A stretch of DNA of 64,000 bases from Candidatus Limosilactobacillus intestinigallinarum (GTDB lineage Bacteria > Bacillota > Bacilli > Lactobacillales > Lactobacillaceae): the NCBI GenBank assembly GCA_019117285.1, contig DXAA01000003.1, positions 1 through 64,000 on the forward strand, read 5' to 3'. Below, in pieces: positions 16,320 to 24,213 of this stretch; the first letter of the stretch is position 1, and each line of letters starts with the position of its first letter. A program made the position numbers and the translations under genes. The notes under the pieces are model-generated. The model was not told where the DNA came from and did no database searches. It saw nothing but the letters and a program-made list of their open reading frames with translations.

Positions 16320-17336
16320 ATGAAAGCATTAGTTTTAACTGGATTAAAGCAGCTTGAAGTTCAAGACTACGACAAGCCCGAAGTTAAGCCCAACGAAGTT
16401 CTGATCCACACCGCCTGGGCTGGTATCTGTGGTACTGACAAGGCCCTCTACGGTGGTCTGCCAGGTTCTGCTGACGCCGTGCCACCGATCGTTTTAGGTC
16501 ACGAAAACTCCGGTGTTGTTACCGCCGTTGGTTCCGACGTGGAAAACTTCAAGGTTGGTGACCGGGTAAGTGTTGACCCGAACATCTACTGCCACAAGTG
16601 CAAGTACTGCCGGTCATCCCGTCCAGAACTGTGTGAACACCTTGATGCCGTTGGTGTTACCCGTGATGGTGGTTTCGAAGAATACTTCACTGCTCCTGAA
16701 GAAGTTGTCTACCACATTCCGGACAACGTTTCCCTGGAAGCCGCTGCCGTAATCGAACCAATCTCCTGTGCTGAACACGGGGTTGACCTGCTGGAAACCC
16801 ACCCATACCAAAAGGCACTGATCATCGGTGATGGTTTCGAAGGTCAATTGATTGCTCAAATCCTGAAGTCACGTGGTGTTCACGAAGTTACCCTGGCTGG
16901 TTCCAACGACGACAAGCTGGAGAACAACAAGAAGCACTTTGGTTTCAAGACCATTAACAATGTTAAGCACCCCGAAGAAGTTAAGGCGGACTACTACGAC
17001 ATCGTGGTCGAAGCCGTTGGTTTGCCACAAACCCAAGAACAAGCTGTTGAAGCTGCTGCCCGTGGTGGTCAAGTGCTGATGTTTGGTGTTGGTAACCCTG
17101 ACTCTACCTTCAAGGTTAACACCTACAAGGTCTTCCAAAAGCAATTGAAGATCCAAGGGACCTTCATCAACCCTTACACCTTCGAAGACTCCATCGCCCT
17201 GCTCCAATCCGGCGACGTTGACCCACTGCCACTGATCTCCCACGTCCTTGACTTTGACCACGTTGAAGACTTCGTCAGTGGTAAGCTGAAGGGTGTTTCC
17301 AAGGCGATCGTTAAGGTTGCTGGCGAAGAAGCCTAA
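16320..17336 (+). CDS. Zinc-dependent medium-chain alcohol/polyol dehydrogenase
   Basis: The 338-residue MDR enzyme keeps catalytic zinc ligands Cys37 (GICGTD) and His61-Glu62 (GHENSG) and the structural zinc set Cys91, 94, 97, 105. The nucleotide site reads GDGFEG instead of the usual GxGxxG. Similarity is to sorbitol/galactitol-phosphate/butanediol-type dehydrogenases. Codon use is strongly biased to GGT, GTT, GAA, unlike the GC-rich neighbours, which usually marks high expression. Second gene of the operon behind the LacI-type operator; AGGAGG precedes the ATG. Confidence 0.9.
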   Translation: MKALVLTGLKQLEVQDYDKPEVKPNEVLIHTAWAGICGTDKALYGGLPGSADAVPPIVLGHENSGVVTAVGSDVENFKVGDRVSVDPNIYCHKCKYCRSSRPELCEHLDAVGVTRDGGFEEYFTAPEEVVYHIPDNVSLEAAAVIEPISCAEHGVDLLETHPYQKALIIGDGFEGQLIAQILKSRGVHEVTLAGSNDDKLENNKKHFGFKTINNVKHPEEVKADYYDIVVEAVGLPQTQEQAVEAAARGGQVLMFGVGNPDSTFKVNTYKVFQKQLKIQGTFINPYTFEDSIALLQSGDVDPLPLISHVLDFDHVEDFVSGKLKGVSKAIVKVAGEEA

Positions 17337-17373
17337 CCGTATCTTCCTATTATTAGCCAAACCTAATTAACTT

Positions 17374-17415
17374 AAAATAACCTGTCCCGCATTCGGTGGG
17401 GCAGGTTATTTTTGT
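17374..17415 (+). terminator. Rho-independent terminator
   Basis: AATAACCTG...CAGGTTATTTTTG hairpin ending the VOC/dehydrogenase operon. Confidence 0.85.
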
Positions 17416-17422
17416 AAATTTA

Positions 17423-17453
17423 GTGCAGCACTGCACATAAATAGCGTTATAAT
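17423..17453 (+). promoter_or_regulatory. Promoter region with a short palindrome
   Basis: GTGCAG-CA-CTGCAC (17423-17436) is followed by a -10 TATAAT (17448-17453) upstream of the small coiled-coil gene. The palindrome sits where a -35 box would be, so it may be an operator. Confidence 0.45.
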
Positions 17454-17483
17454 CAGAAGTGTAATCAACAAGGAAGGTGTTTA

Positions 17484-17735
17484 ATGATGAGTAAGTACAG
17501 TAAGGATGACACCCGGGCCATCAAGGATATGAAGCTGGACGAGTTTGCCGGCCTCTTGAATGAATACGACGTCAACACAATCGGCGCCCTGGTCGACTCC
17601 CTGGACAAGGCCAAGAAGCACAACAAGCGTAAGGGTGAGCTCCGGGCACTGAAGGCCCAACTGACCGACCAGAAGGACGAGATCAAGAAGCTCCACAAGC
17701 ACATCGATAAGCTGATCGACAAGGTTAAGAACTAA
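17484..17735 (+). CDS. Small coiled-coil protein, unknown function
   Basis: The 83-residue product starts at ATG 17484 behind AAGGAAGGTG. Heptad-like charged helices (KKHNKRKGELRALKAQLTDQ then KDEIKKLHKHIDKL) predict a coiled coil. It has its own TATAAT promoter. No recognisable family. Confidence 0.65.
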   Translation: MMSKYSKDDTRAIKDMKLDEFAGLLNEYDVNTIGALVDSLDKAKKHNKRKGELRALKAQLTDQKDEIKKLHKHIDKLIDKVKN

Positions 17736-17792
17736 TCTTGAGTTGGGTCGCCCGCAGCACGGACGGCCCTTTTTGAAACGAGGCAAACTGCT

Positions 17793-17978
17793 ATGACCAA
17801 ACCACACCACCTGAATCATCGCCAGACCTTGGTCTACGGGGCTACTCTCCTGCCGATTAACACCTTCTTCAAGCTTTACCTCCGCGACCAGGAACGTGCC
17901 GAACGAGAGCAACTACCACCAAAGGGAACGACGACCGCGGTAAAGCAGCCAGAAAAGGAGGGAACTTCACATAATTAG
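17793..17978 (+). CDS. Small hypothetical protein
   Basis: A 61-residue frame with polar composition (MTKPHHLNHRQTLVYGATLL...). The ribosome-binding site is weak (GAGGC) and a GGGTCG/CGGCCC hairpin lies between it and the previous gene. Protein-like but not recognised; may be spurious. Confidence 0.35.
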   Translation: MTKPHHLNHRQTLVYGATLLPINTFFKLYLRDQERAEREQLPPKGTTTAVKQPEKEGTSHN

Positions 17979-18069
17979 GGAGGAAAATTCAATTTTTTTG
18001 CCAATTGGTCTTGCTATTTGGACCGATTCTTGATAGTATAGTTTCTGTTGTCATGTGGCAATCAAATTT

Positions 18070-18142
18070 GGAGGATTAGCTCAGTTGGGAGAGCGTCTGC
18101 CTTACAAGCAGAGGGTCACAGGTTCGAGCCCTGTATCCTCCA
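18070..18142 (+). tRNA. tRNA-Val (anticodon TAC)
   Basis: Acceptor GGAGGAT/ATCCTCC + A, D-arm AGCTCAGTTGGGAGAGC, anticodon arm CTGCCTTACAAGCAG, T-arm CAGGTTCGAGCCCTG. First of three tandem tRNAs. Confidence 0.95.
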
Positions 18143-18170
18143 TTGCGGCTTCGGTCGCATAATTAAATAT

Positions 18171-18242
18171 TGGGCTATAGCCAAGCGGTAAGGCAACGGT
18201 TTTTGGTACCGTCATGCGCTGGTTCGAATCCAGCTAGCCCAA
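18171..18242 (+). tRNA. tRNA-Gln (anticodon TTG)
   Basis: Acceptor TGGGCTA/TAGCCCA, anticodon stem ACGGT/ACCGT around loop TTTTGGT, T-arm CTGGTTCGAATCCAG. Confidence 0.93.
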
Positions 18243-18247
18243 TATTT

Positions 18248-18322
18248 GGTCCGTTGGTCTAGTTGGTTTAGGACGCATCCCTGTCACGGATGAGATCACG
18301 AGTTCGAGTCTCGTACGGACCG
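18248..18322 (+). tRNA. tRNA-Asp (anticodon GTC)
   Basis: Acceptor GGTCCGT/ACGGACC + G, anticodon arm ATCCCTGTCACGGAT, T-arm CGAGTTCGAGTCTCG. Five bases after tRNA-Gln. Confidence 0.95.
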
Positions 18323-18330
18323 CTAGTGCA

Positions 18331-18358
18331 CGTCTTGCGAATGCAAGGCGTTTTTTTT
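18331..18358 (+). terminator. Terminator of the tRNA cluster
   Basis: CGTCTTGC-GAAT-GCAAGGCG followed by eight T. Confidence 0.9.
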
Positions 18359-18365
18359 AATATAA

Positions 18366-18407
18366 AAGGAACCAGCCAACGGTAATGTGCCGTGGCTGGT
18401 TCCTTTC
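18366..18407. terminator. Terminator of the alcohol dehydrogenase gene
   Basis: GGAACCAGCCA ... TGGCTGGTTCC, long stem usable on both strands, adjacent to the minus-strand stop at 18420. Confidence 0.8.
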
Positions 18408-18419
18408 CGTTCATGCAGG

Positions 18420-19373
18420 CTAATCTTGGATGGCGATCAGGCGACCCTTGACCTTCCCATCGCGGAGTTGATCCAGACCCTGATCGATCTGATTGAAGTC
18501 AATCGTGGAGAGGGTAGGCTTGACCTTGCCAGCCGCCATCAGTTGGTAGCAGTCAGCAATATCGGCCTTGGTACCACCCATGCTGCCAAGAATCTGGGCC
18601 TGCTTCATGATCAGGTCCCAGGTGCTGATAGTTGAATGAAGAATTCCCATCCCCACCACGACCACCTTGCCGTGCAGGGCCACCGCCTGGAGGGCATGGT
18701 TGGTGGTGGTGTCAAAGCCCGCCGCGTCGAGGATGACCTGTGGAGCAACGTCCTTCATCTCGGCGGCATCCTCAAACACCGCTGCTGCCCCGATCTCTTT
18801 GGCAATCTGCCGGGCCGTTGGTTTGGGATCGGCGACGTAGACCGTGCAGCCCTTGGCAACCGCCAGCTGGGCGCCAAACTCACCAATGCCGCCCATGCCA
18901 ACGATACCGACCTTCATCCCCGGCTTGGCACCGCCGACGTTGAAGAGGGCATTATGCGAGGTCATTCCCGCATCCGTTGCCGCAGCCCCGTCGATGAAAG
19001 AGACATTGTCCGGCAGGGGGATCAGCGCTGAGGCGGGCACCACCATCTTGTTGGCGTAGGCCCCGTCGATCCCGCCGCCAATGGAGATCCCCTTGTCGGC
19101 ATCGATTACTGGGCAGACCCCGACCCGGTCACCGACCGCAAAGTCTGTAACGCCGGCCCCAACCGAATCGACGACCCCGGCACACTCATGACCGAGGATC
19201 ACCGGTGCCTGAACCAACTTCATCCAGCCCGGGTCATCCAGGATGGTTACGTCGGTATGGCAGAGCCCGGTTGCCTTGACATCCAAGACCACCTCACCGG
19301 CCTTAGCAACTGGCTCCGGGTAGTCAACCAACTTCAGGGGTTCATGTGTCTTCGTAAATTGCCAAGCTTTCAT
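18420..19373 (-). CDS. Zinc-binding alcohol dehydrogenase lacking the structural zinc lobe
   Basis: The 317-residue MDR enzyme has catalytic ligands Cys38 (GLCHTD) and His62-Glu63 (GHECAG) and the NAD(P) loop GMGGIG. The four-cysteine structural zinc loop is missing; the region reads VCPVIDADKGISIGGG. It resembles AdhA-type ethanol/propanol dehydrogenases shortened in this lobe. AAAGGA lies 12 bases before ATG 19373. A TetR regulator is divergently transcribed, with an imperfect operator between them, suggesting aldehyde/alcohol-responsive control. Confidence 0.88.
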   Translation of the reverse strand: MKAWQFTKTHEPLKLVDYPEPVAKAGEVVLDVKATGLCHTDVTILDDPGWMKLVQAPVILGHECAGVVDSVGAGVTDFAVGDRVGVCPVIDADKGISIGGGIDGAYANKMVVPASALIPLPDNVSFIDGAAATDAGMTSHNALFNVGGAKPGMKVGIVGMGGIGEFGAQLAVAKGCTVYVADPKPTARQIAKEIGAAAVFEDAAEMKDVAPQVILDAAGFDTTTNHALQAVALHGKVVVVGMGILHSTISTWDLIMKQAQILGSMGGTKADIADCYQLMAAGKVKPTLSTIDFNQIDQGLDQLRDGKVKGRLIAIQD

Positions 19374-19401
19374 CACTAACACGATCCTTTCTATTTATTC
19401 T

Positions 19402-19422
19402 GGTAACACCTTTATTGTAACC
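19402..19422. promoter_or_regulatory. Candidate operator between adh and tetR
   Basis: GGTAACA (19402-19408) and TGTAACC (19416-19422) are near-perfect inverted arms in the 118-bp divergent intergenic region. They suit TetR autoregulation, but this is only a pattern. Confidence 0.4.
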
Positions 19423-19491
19423 GTTTTTCCTGTTAAAATGGCTTTACAAAATGGACAAAGTGTTAACTTATGAACGATAGGGGGTGAACCA

Positions 19492-20019
19492 ATGAACGCG
19501 GTCACTAAGATCAAAAGAGCGCTTTTAGTACTATTGCAAGACCACAGTTTCACCAGCCTTACGGTCACCTTAATCTGCGCCCGAGCAGGGATCAGTCGGC
19601 CGACCTTCTACAAATATTTCACGGATAAGTACGACCTCATGATCACTGTCTATGAGGATGACATTGCTAAATGCCTGCAGAATGATTCGTGGCAAAAGAT
19701 CATGATCGATGCCCTATCCTATATTCGCGAGCACCGACAATACATGCAGGCTGTCCTCGATTATCACGGCCAGAATTCGTTCATCGCGTTCCTATTGACC
19801 TACACCAAACAGTGCACCAGCCAACTCATCACGAAGCGGAGCGGGTGGCCGATGGACGAGCGGCTCCGATATGGTCTGACGATGTTTACTTATGGGGTCT
19901 GTTACACCCTGATCGACTGGGTCCGGGATGGCTGTCACACCTCTCCGGAAGAATTCACCCGGCAGGTGGGGGATGCGATGCCGGTGGTATTGAAACCATA
20001 TTTACTAGAAAATGATTGA
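19492..20019 (+). CDS. TetR-family transcriptional regulator
   Basis: The 175-residue protein has an N-terminal TetR helix-turn-helix (FTSLTVTLICARAGISRPTF then YKYFTDKYDLM) and a C-terminal all-helical ligand domain of the TetR_C/DhaS-like kind ending DWVRDGCHTSPEEFTRQV. GGGGGTG precedes the ATG. It is divergent from the dehydrogenase at 18420-19373, its probable target. The trpB promoter TTGACA overlaps its last codon. Confidence 0.88.
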   Translation: MNAVTKIKRALLVLLQDHSFTSLTVTLICARAGISRPTFYKYFTDKYDLMITVYEDDIAKCLQNDSWQKIMIDALSYIREHRQYMQAVLDYHGQNSFIAFLLTYTKQCTSQLITKRSGWPMDERLRYGLTMFTYGVCYTLIDWVRDGCHTSPEEFTRQVGDAMPVVLKPYLLEND

Positions 20020-20044
20020 CACCGGACAATTATTAAGATAAGAT
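20016..20044 (+). promoter_or_regulatory. Promoter of the trpB leader
   Basis: TTGACA (20016-20021), 17-base spacer, TAAGAT (20039-20044). It overlaps the TetR stop codon and would start RNA near 20050, before the leader peptide. Confidence 0.75.
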
Positions 20045-20076
20045 TAGAATAACATTAAAGAAAGGAAATGATTGTA

Positions 20077-20115
20077 ATGATGAAAGCAACTCTTTGGCAA
20101 GGCTGGCATGACTGA
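20077..20115 (+). CDS. trpL: trp leader peptide (MMKATLWQGWHD)
   Basis: A 12-codon frame with two Trp codons (20095-20097 and 20104-20106) starts at ATG 20077, nine bases after AAGGAA, and stops with TGA at 20113-20115. It sits between a promoter and a terminator hairpin in front of trpB. Two Trp codons in 12 is the classic sensor for ribosome stalling under tryptophan limitation. Too short for ordinary gene calling, but its position, ribosome-binding site and RNA folding all agree. Confidence 0.8.
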   Translation: MMKATLWQGWHD

Positions 20116-20238
20116 GTAAGTTTACATCACTGGTGTAGGCTTACTTTGATTTGGTTAACATCAAACGGGGCCGATGCCAGACAATCATTTTATCAATAAG
20201 TGATGAGCTGAGTGGCATCCTGTCATTCAGCTCTTTTT
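20103..20238 (+). promoter_or_regulatory. Tryptophan transcription attenuator
   Basis: Three mutually exclusive pairings are visible. Segment 1, CTGGCAT (20103-20109, covering the second Trp codon), pairs with segment 2, ATGCCAG (20174-20180). Segment 2, as GATGCCA (20173-20179), also pairs with segment 3, TGGCATC (20213-20219). Segment 3 overlaps the terminator stem 20205-20214/20224-20233. A ribosome stalled on Trp codons would cover segment 1, free segment 2, form the 2:3 antiterminator and let trpB be read. Extra hairpins lie at 20115-20145 and 20145-20165. The regulatory logic is inferred from sequence. Confidence 0.75.
20205..20238 (+). terminator. Attenuator terminator before trpB
   Basis: GAGCTGAGTG (20205-20214) pairs with 20224-20233 (one G-T pair), nine-base loop, then TTTTT (20234-20238). 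Confidence 0.85.
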
Positions 20239-20282
20239 GTTTATGTGGACGCCCCTGGACAAATTAAAATGGGGGAATTACC

Positions 20283-21479
20283 ATGACAAATCCAGTTGAA
20301 CAAAACATGTACTACGGTGAATTCGGTGGCCAGTATGTGCCAGACGATATCAAGGCGACATTGGATAAAGTTGCGGCGGCATACCTGAAATACCGGGATG
20401 ACCCCGCGTTTAACGATGAGCTGGCCGGCCTGCTCAAGGACTACTCTGGCCGTGCTACGCCGCTCTACTACGCGGACGCACTGACTAACTACCTGGGTGG
20501 GGCCAAGGTCTACCTCAAGCGGGAGGACCTGAACCACCTTGGGGCTCACAAGCTGAATAACGTGCTGGGTCAGATATTGATCGCCAAGCGAATGGGGAAG
20601 ACCCGGATCATCGCCGAGACCGGGGCCGGCCAGCACGGGGTGGCCACCGCGGCAGCTGCGGCCAAGTTCGGCCTGAAGTGCGAGATCTACATGGGGGCGG
20701 TTGATTGTGAACGGCAGAAGCTGAACATCTTTCGGATGAACCTCCTGGGGGCCACGGTCCACCCGGTCCAGTCTGGTACTAAGACCCTCAAGGACGCCGT
20801 CAGTGCCGCCCTCGATGACTACGCCCACCACCTTGACGACACCTTCTACATTGTCGGCTCGGCGGTCGGCCCGTACCCGTATCCCCAGATGGTCCGTCAT
20901 TTTCAGAGTATCATCGGTCACGAAACCAAGCAGCAGATGCTCGCTAAGGAGGGGCGGCTGCCGGATGCGGTAATCGCCTGTGTCGGCGGTGGCTCGAACG
21001 CGATTGGGTCGTTTGCGGAATTCATCGATGCTCCTGAGGTCCGCCTGATCGGTGCCGAGGCGGCCGGCAAGGGGGCCAACACCCCCGAGAACGCCGCCAC
21101 GATGACCAACGGCCGGGTCGGAATCAGTGACGGGATGCGTTCCTATGTGCTGATGGATGAGCATGACCACGTCCAACCGGCCTACTCCATCTCGGCCGGC
21201 CTAGACTACCCGGGGGTGGGGCCAGAACACTCCTACCTGAAGGATACGCACCGTGCCGAATATTATGACATCACCGATGATGAGGCCGTGCATGCCTTCC
21301 AATTACTGTCCCGGCTCGAGGGGATCATCCCCGCCCTCGAAAGTTCGCACGCCATCGCCCAGGCGGTGAAAATGGTGCCCAAGATGGCCAAGGGCCAGAT
21401 CGTGGTGGTCACCGTCTCCGGGCGGGGAGACAAGGATGTCAACCAGGTAGCTGACTACCTGGGCGTGCAGGTTGACTAG
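20283..21479 (+). CDS. trpB: Tryptophan synthase beta chain
   Basis: The 398-residue PLP enzyme condenses indole with serine. Family landmarks are GEFGGQYVP, GRATPLYYADALT, KREDLNHLGAHKLNN with the Schiff-base Lys90, ETGAGQHGVATA, GPYPYPQMVR, the phosphate loop VGGGSNAIG and SGRGDKD. GGGGGA precedes the ATG. No trpA or other trp gene is next to it, so it probably salvages indole or pairs with a distant alpha chain. Its expression appears set by the Trp-codon attenuator upstream. A small CCCC/GGGG pairing (20252-20255/20271-20275) could also mask the ribosome-binding site. Confidence 0.95.
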   Translation: MTNPVEQNMYYGEFGGQYVPDDIKATLDKVAAAYLKYRDDPAFNDELAGLLKDYSGRATPLYYADALTNYLGGAKVYLKREDLNHLGAHKLNNVLGQILIAKRMGKTRIIAETGAGQHGVATAAAAAKFGLKCEIYMGAVDCERQKLNIFRMNLLGATVHPVQSGTKTLKDAVSAALDDYAHHLDDTFYIVGSAVGPYPYPQMVRHFQSIIGHETKQQMLAKEGRLPDAVIACVGGGSNAIGSFAEFIDAPEVRLIGAEAAGKGANTPENAATMTNGRVGISDGMRSYVLMDEHDHVQPAYSISAGLDYPGVGPEHSYLKDTHRAEYYDITDDEAVHAFQLLSRLEGIIPALESSHAIAQAVKMVPKMAKGQIVVVTVSGRGDKDVNQVADYLGVQVD

Positions 21480-21525
21480 ACCACCATCGACAAAAGTAGC
21501 GGTCTGTCTCACGCTAATAATCTTC

Positions 21526-21558
21526 AGAGGAATCGTCACCATGGCGGTTCCTCTTTTA
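21526..21558 (+). terminator. Terminator of trpB
   Basis: AGAGGAA...TTCCTCTTTT hairpin between trpB and the hydroxyacid dehydrogenase. Confidence 0.8.
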
Positions 21559-21577
21559 TGTTAGAATAAAGGCGTAT

Positions 21578-21591
21578 CGTAACCGCTTACA
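21578..21591 (-). promoter_or_regulatory. Candidate cre (CcpA) box
   Basis: On the minus strand TGTAAGCGGTTACG matches the cre pattern TGWAANCGNTNWCA at all but the last base. It lies 22 bases before the dehydrogenase start, a roadblock position. Confidence 0.5.
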
Positions 21592-21612
21592 TATCAGACA
21601 GGAGTGATTTAT

Positions 21613-22521
21613 ATGCATAAGATTGCGGTAATTGGCTTGGGGAACGTCGGCACGACGGTGGCCCACATGCTGCTGATGGCAGGCCTGGTCGACGAATTAG
21701 TGCTGATTGACAAAAATGAGAAGAAAGTTGCGGCCGAATACAACGACTTTGCTGACGCCTTTCCACGGACGGCCCACTCGGCGGTTATCAAGCAGAATGA
21801 CTACCGGGAGCTGGCCGATACCGATATCATTATCACGGCCTTTGGGGACATTGCAGCCACCAACCGGACGGGGGACCGGTTCGCCGAGTTACCGATCAAC
21901 AAGCAGAATGCCCGGGAGGTCGGTGCCAAGATCAAGGAGAGCGGCTTCAACGGGATCCTGGTCAACATCTCCAACCCCTGTGATGCCGTCCTCGGGGTCC
22001 TTCAGCAGGCCACCGGCTTACGCTACGACCGGATCTTTGGGACCGGAACCCTCCTGGATACGGCCCGGATGCAGCGAGCGGTTGGCGAACACTTCCACGA
22101 GGCACCACAGAACGTCGATGGCTACGTACTCGGGGAACACGGTAATACCCAGTTCACCGCCTGGTCGACGATCCATATCGACGGTATCCCGTTGACGGAC
22201 CTGGCTGACGCCAGCAAGGTCAACCTGGATGAATTATCTGACAAGATCCGGCAGGGGGCCTTCACGATCATGGTTGGTAAGGGCTACACCTGCTTCGGGG
22301 TAGCCTCCTGTGCCGTCAAAATCGTCGAGGCGATCTTCACCGACAAGCACGAGTTCATGCCGGTCTCACTCTTCATGGAAAAGTATGGCTGCTACATCGG
22401 CTATCCAGCAGTGATCGGTCGTAACGGGATTGAGGACATCCACACAATCAAACTGACTCCCGCAGAAGAGGACCTGCTGAGCAAGTCGGCAGTCACCATC
22501 AAGGAAAAGACCAAGGATTAA
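21613..22521 (+). CDS. L-2-hydroxyisocaproate dehydrogenase-like (lactate/malate dehydrogenase family)
   Basis: The 302-residue NAD enzyme has GLGNVG (8-13), GTGTLLDTARMQRAVGE with Asp150/Arg152 and the catalytic GEHGNTQF (His176). The stretch TGDRFAEL and LGEHGNTQFTAWST follow the Weissella L-HicDH rather than ordinary L-lactate dehydrogenase, so the likely reaction is 2-ketoisocaproate (and other branched 2-keto acids) to the L-hydroxy acid. ATG 21613 sits 8 bases after AGGAG; an upstream GTG overlaps the ribosome-binding site. Next to a branched-chain racemase, which supports amino-acid-derived substrates. Confidence 0.85.
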   Translation: MHKIAVIGLGNVGTTVAHMLLMAGLVDELVLIDKNEKKVAAEYNDFADAFPRTAHSAVIKQNDYRELADTDIIITAFGDIAATNRTGDRFAELPINKQNAREVGAKIKESGFNGILVNISNPCDAVLGVLQQATGLRYDRIFGTGTLLDTARMQRAVGEHFHEAPQNVDGYVLGEHGNTQFTAWSTIHIDGIPLTDLADASKVNLDELSDKIRQGAFTIMVGKGYTCFGVASCAVKIVEAIFTDKHEFMPVSLFMEKYGCYIGYPAVIGRNGIEDIHTIKLTPAEEDLLSKSAVTIKEKTKD

Positions 22522-22530
22522 GAAATTAGT

Positions 22531-22565
22531 GGAACGACCCTGGACTAAGGCCGTTCCTTTTTTGT
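22531..22565 (+). terminator. Rho-independent terminator
   Basis: GGAACG...CGTTCC with a T6 tail after the dehydrogenase. Confidence 0.8.
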
Positions 22566-22663
22566 GCCCACTGCGAATGAGAATATTTGCAGAATTTAAT
22601 TAAATGTGATATGTTATTTTCAAATGATTTTCTAATCTTTTTCACATAATTGGAGGAATGGAC

Positions 22664-24016
22664 ATGGCATGGGAGAATAACCTTGGCGATCAGCTGGTCC
22701 ACCAGAACCACCACAACATCGCGGAGACACAATTGATTCAGTACTTTAACCTGGTTATCAAGTCGGCCCGAGGTGCCACCGTGACGGACGTGGAAGGTAA
22801 AAAGTACATCGACCTGATGGGAAGCGACTCGGCGATGAACGTCGGGCAAAACAATCCCAAGGTTGTGGCGGCCATTAAGGAGCAGATCGACCGCTTCATC
22901 GGCTATGATGCCGGCTACTTCACCAACCCGATTAGCATCAAGCTCGGGGCACGACTGGCCGAGTTAGCACCCGGGGATGGGCACAACAAGGTGGCCTACG
23001 GGACGTCAGGGTCCGATGCCACCGAAGCCCTGATCAAGTTCTCCCGGGCCTATACCGGTCGTTCCTACGTTGTCTCTTATGAGGGCGCCTATCACGGGAC
23101 CACCTATGGAGCAATCACGGCGGGGGCCTGTGATGTCGACATGATCCGCAAGATCGGGCCTTTGCTGCCTGACGTGGTCCACGTGCCATTTCCGAACCTC
23201 TACCGGCGCCACCCGGGGGAGAGCGAGCACGACGTCGCCATCCGCTTCTTCAACGCCTTCAAACGCCCCTTTGAAACCTACCTGCCCGTTGAGGAGACGG
23301 CCTGCGTGATGATGGAACCGATCCAGGGGGATGCTGGGATCATCATTCCGCCGAAGGAATACGTCCAGCTGGTGGCCAACTTCTGCCATGAGCACGGAAT
23401 CCTATTTGTGGTCGACGAGGTCAACCAGGGACTCGGTCGGTCAGGCAAGTTCTGGTCCTACCAGCACTTTGGGGTCACCCCGGACCTCCTAGCAACCGGG
23501 AAATCACTGGCCTGCCAGCTGCCGATGAGTGCCGTCCTCGGTAGTGCCGACATTCTGGACTCCCTGAAGACCTCGGCCTACGTGGTCACTGGCGGCGGGA
23601 ACCCGGTCGTGGCGGCCGCAGCCCTGGCCACCCTCGACGTGATCGATGAGGAAGACCTGGTCCACAAGTCGGCCGTCGACGGCGAATACGCCAAGCAGCA
23701 GTTTGAGAAGCTGGCCGATAAGTACGACTGCATCGGGGATGTCCGGATGCTGGGGCTCAACGGCGGGATCGAGCTAGTTAAGGACCGGCAGGCCAAGGAA
23801 CCAGACCCGGACGCGGCCGCCAAGGTGATCTACCGGGCCTTCCAGAAGGGCGTGATCATGGTCAAACTCCACGGGAACGTCCTCCGTTTCCAGCCACCGC
23901 TGGTCATCACCCGGCAGCAGCTCGACGACGCCTTCGCCATCCTCGATGACGTCTTCAACGACCTCGAGCACGACCGGATCAAACTCCCGGCCGAGCTGGT
24001 TCACGAGGGCTGGTAA
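22664..24016 (+). CDS. Isoleucine 2-epimerase / branched-chain amino-acid racemase-like (class III PLP)
   Basis: The 450-residue class III aminotransferase-fold enzyme carries SGSDATEALIKF (cofactor phosphate), YEGAYHGTTYG, VDEVNQGLGRSGKF and the Schiff-base lysine in TGKSLACQLPMS. That lysine is residue 280 when ATG 22664 is used, the number I recall for the Lentilactobacillus buchneri isoleucine 2-epimerase; long stretches such as VVHVPFPNLYRRHPGESEHD also follow it. Racemases of this family epimerise Ile, Leu and Val at C2. GGAGGA lies six bases before the start. True gamma-aminobutyrate or ornithine transaminase activity is less likely. Confidence 0.82.
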   Translation: MAWENNLGDQLVHQNHHNIAETQLIQYFNLVIKSARGATVTDVEGKKYIDLMGSDSAMNVGQNNPKVVAAIKEQIDRFIGYDAGYFTNPISIKLGARLAELAPGDGHNKVAYGTSGSDATEALIKFSRAYTGRSYVVSYEGAYHGTTYGAITAGACDVDMIRKIGPLLPDVVHVPFPNLYRRHPGESEHDVAIRFFNAFKRPFETYLPVEETACVMMEPIQGDAGIIIPPKEYVQLVANFCHEHGILFVVDEVNQGLGRSGKFWSYQHFGVTPDLLATGKSLACQLPMSAVLGSADILDSLKTSAYVVTGGGNPVVAAAALATLDVIDEEDLVHKSAVDGEYAKQQFEKLADKYDCIGDVRMLGLNGGIELVKDRQAKEPDPDAAAKVIYRAFQKGVIMVKLHGNVLRFQPPLVITRQQLDDAFAILDDVFNDLEHDRIKLPAELVHEGW

Positions 24017-24023
24017 AGTAAAT

Positions 24024-24062
24024 GAGGCACCCACTCGAGAATTTCTCGGGCGGGTGCCTTTT
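24024..24062 (+). terminator. Rho-independent terminator
   Basis: GGCACCC...GGGTGCCTTTT with an inner CTCGAGA-like hairpin; 8 bases after the racemase. Confidence 0.8.
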
Positions 24063-24213
24063 GTGGTTGGGGACATTCAAATAGACTTTTACTAAAAAAT
24101 TTAATTTCGTATTGAAAAGGCTTACATCATCCCGTATAATACCAATTGTCACTAAATAATATGCTACTGACTTAACTTTGGAATGAGTTATTATTAATGG
24201 AATTGGGGAATAA

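Noticed and set aside
20016..20283. T-box riboswitch for trpB
   Set aside because: No specifier loop plus AGGGTGG-type T-box core; the Trp codons lie in a translated leader with its own stop.
20241..21176. Minus-strand frame of ~311 aa over trpB
   Set aside because: Shadow of trpB.
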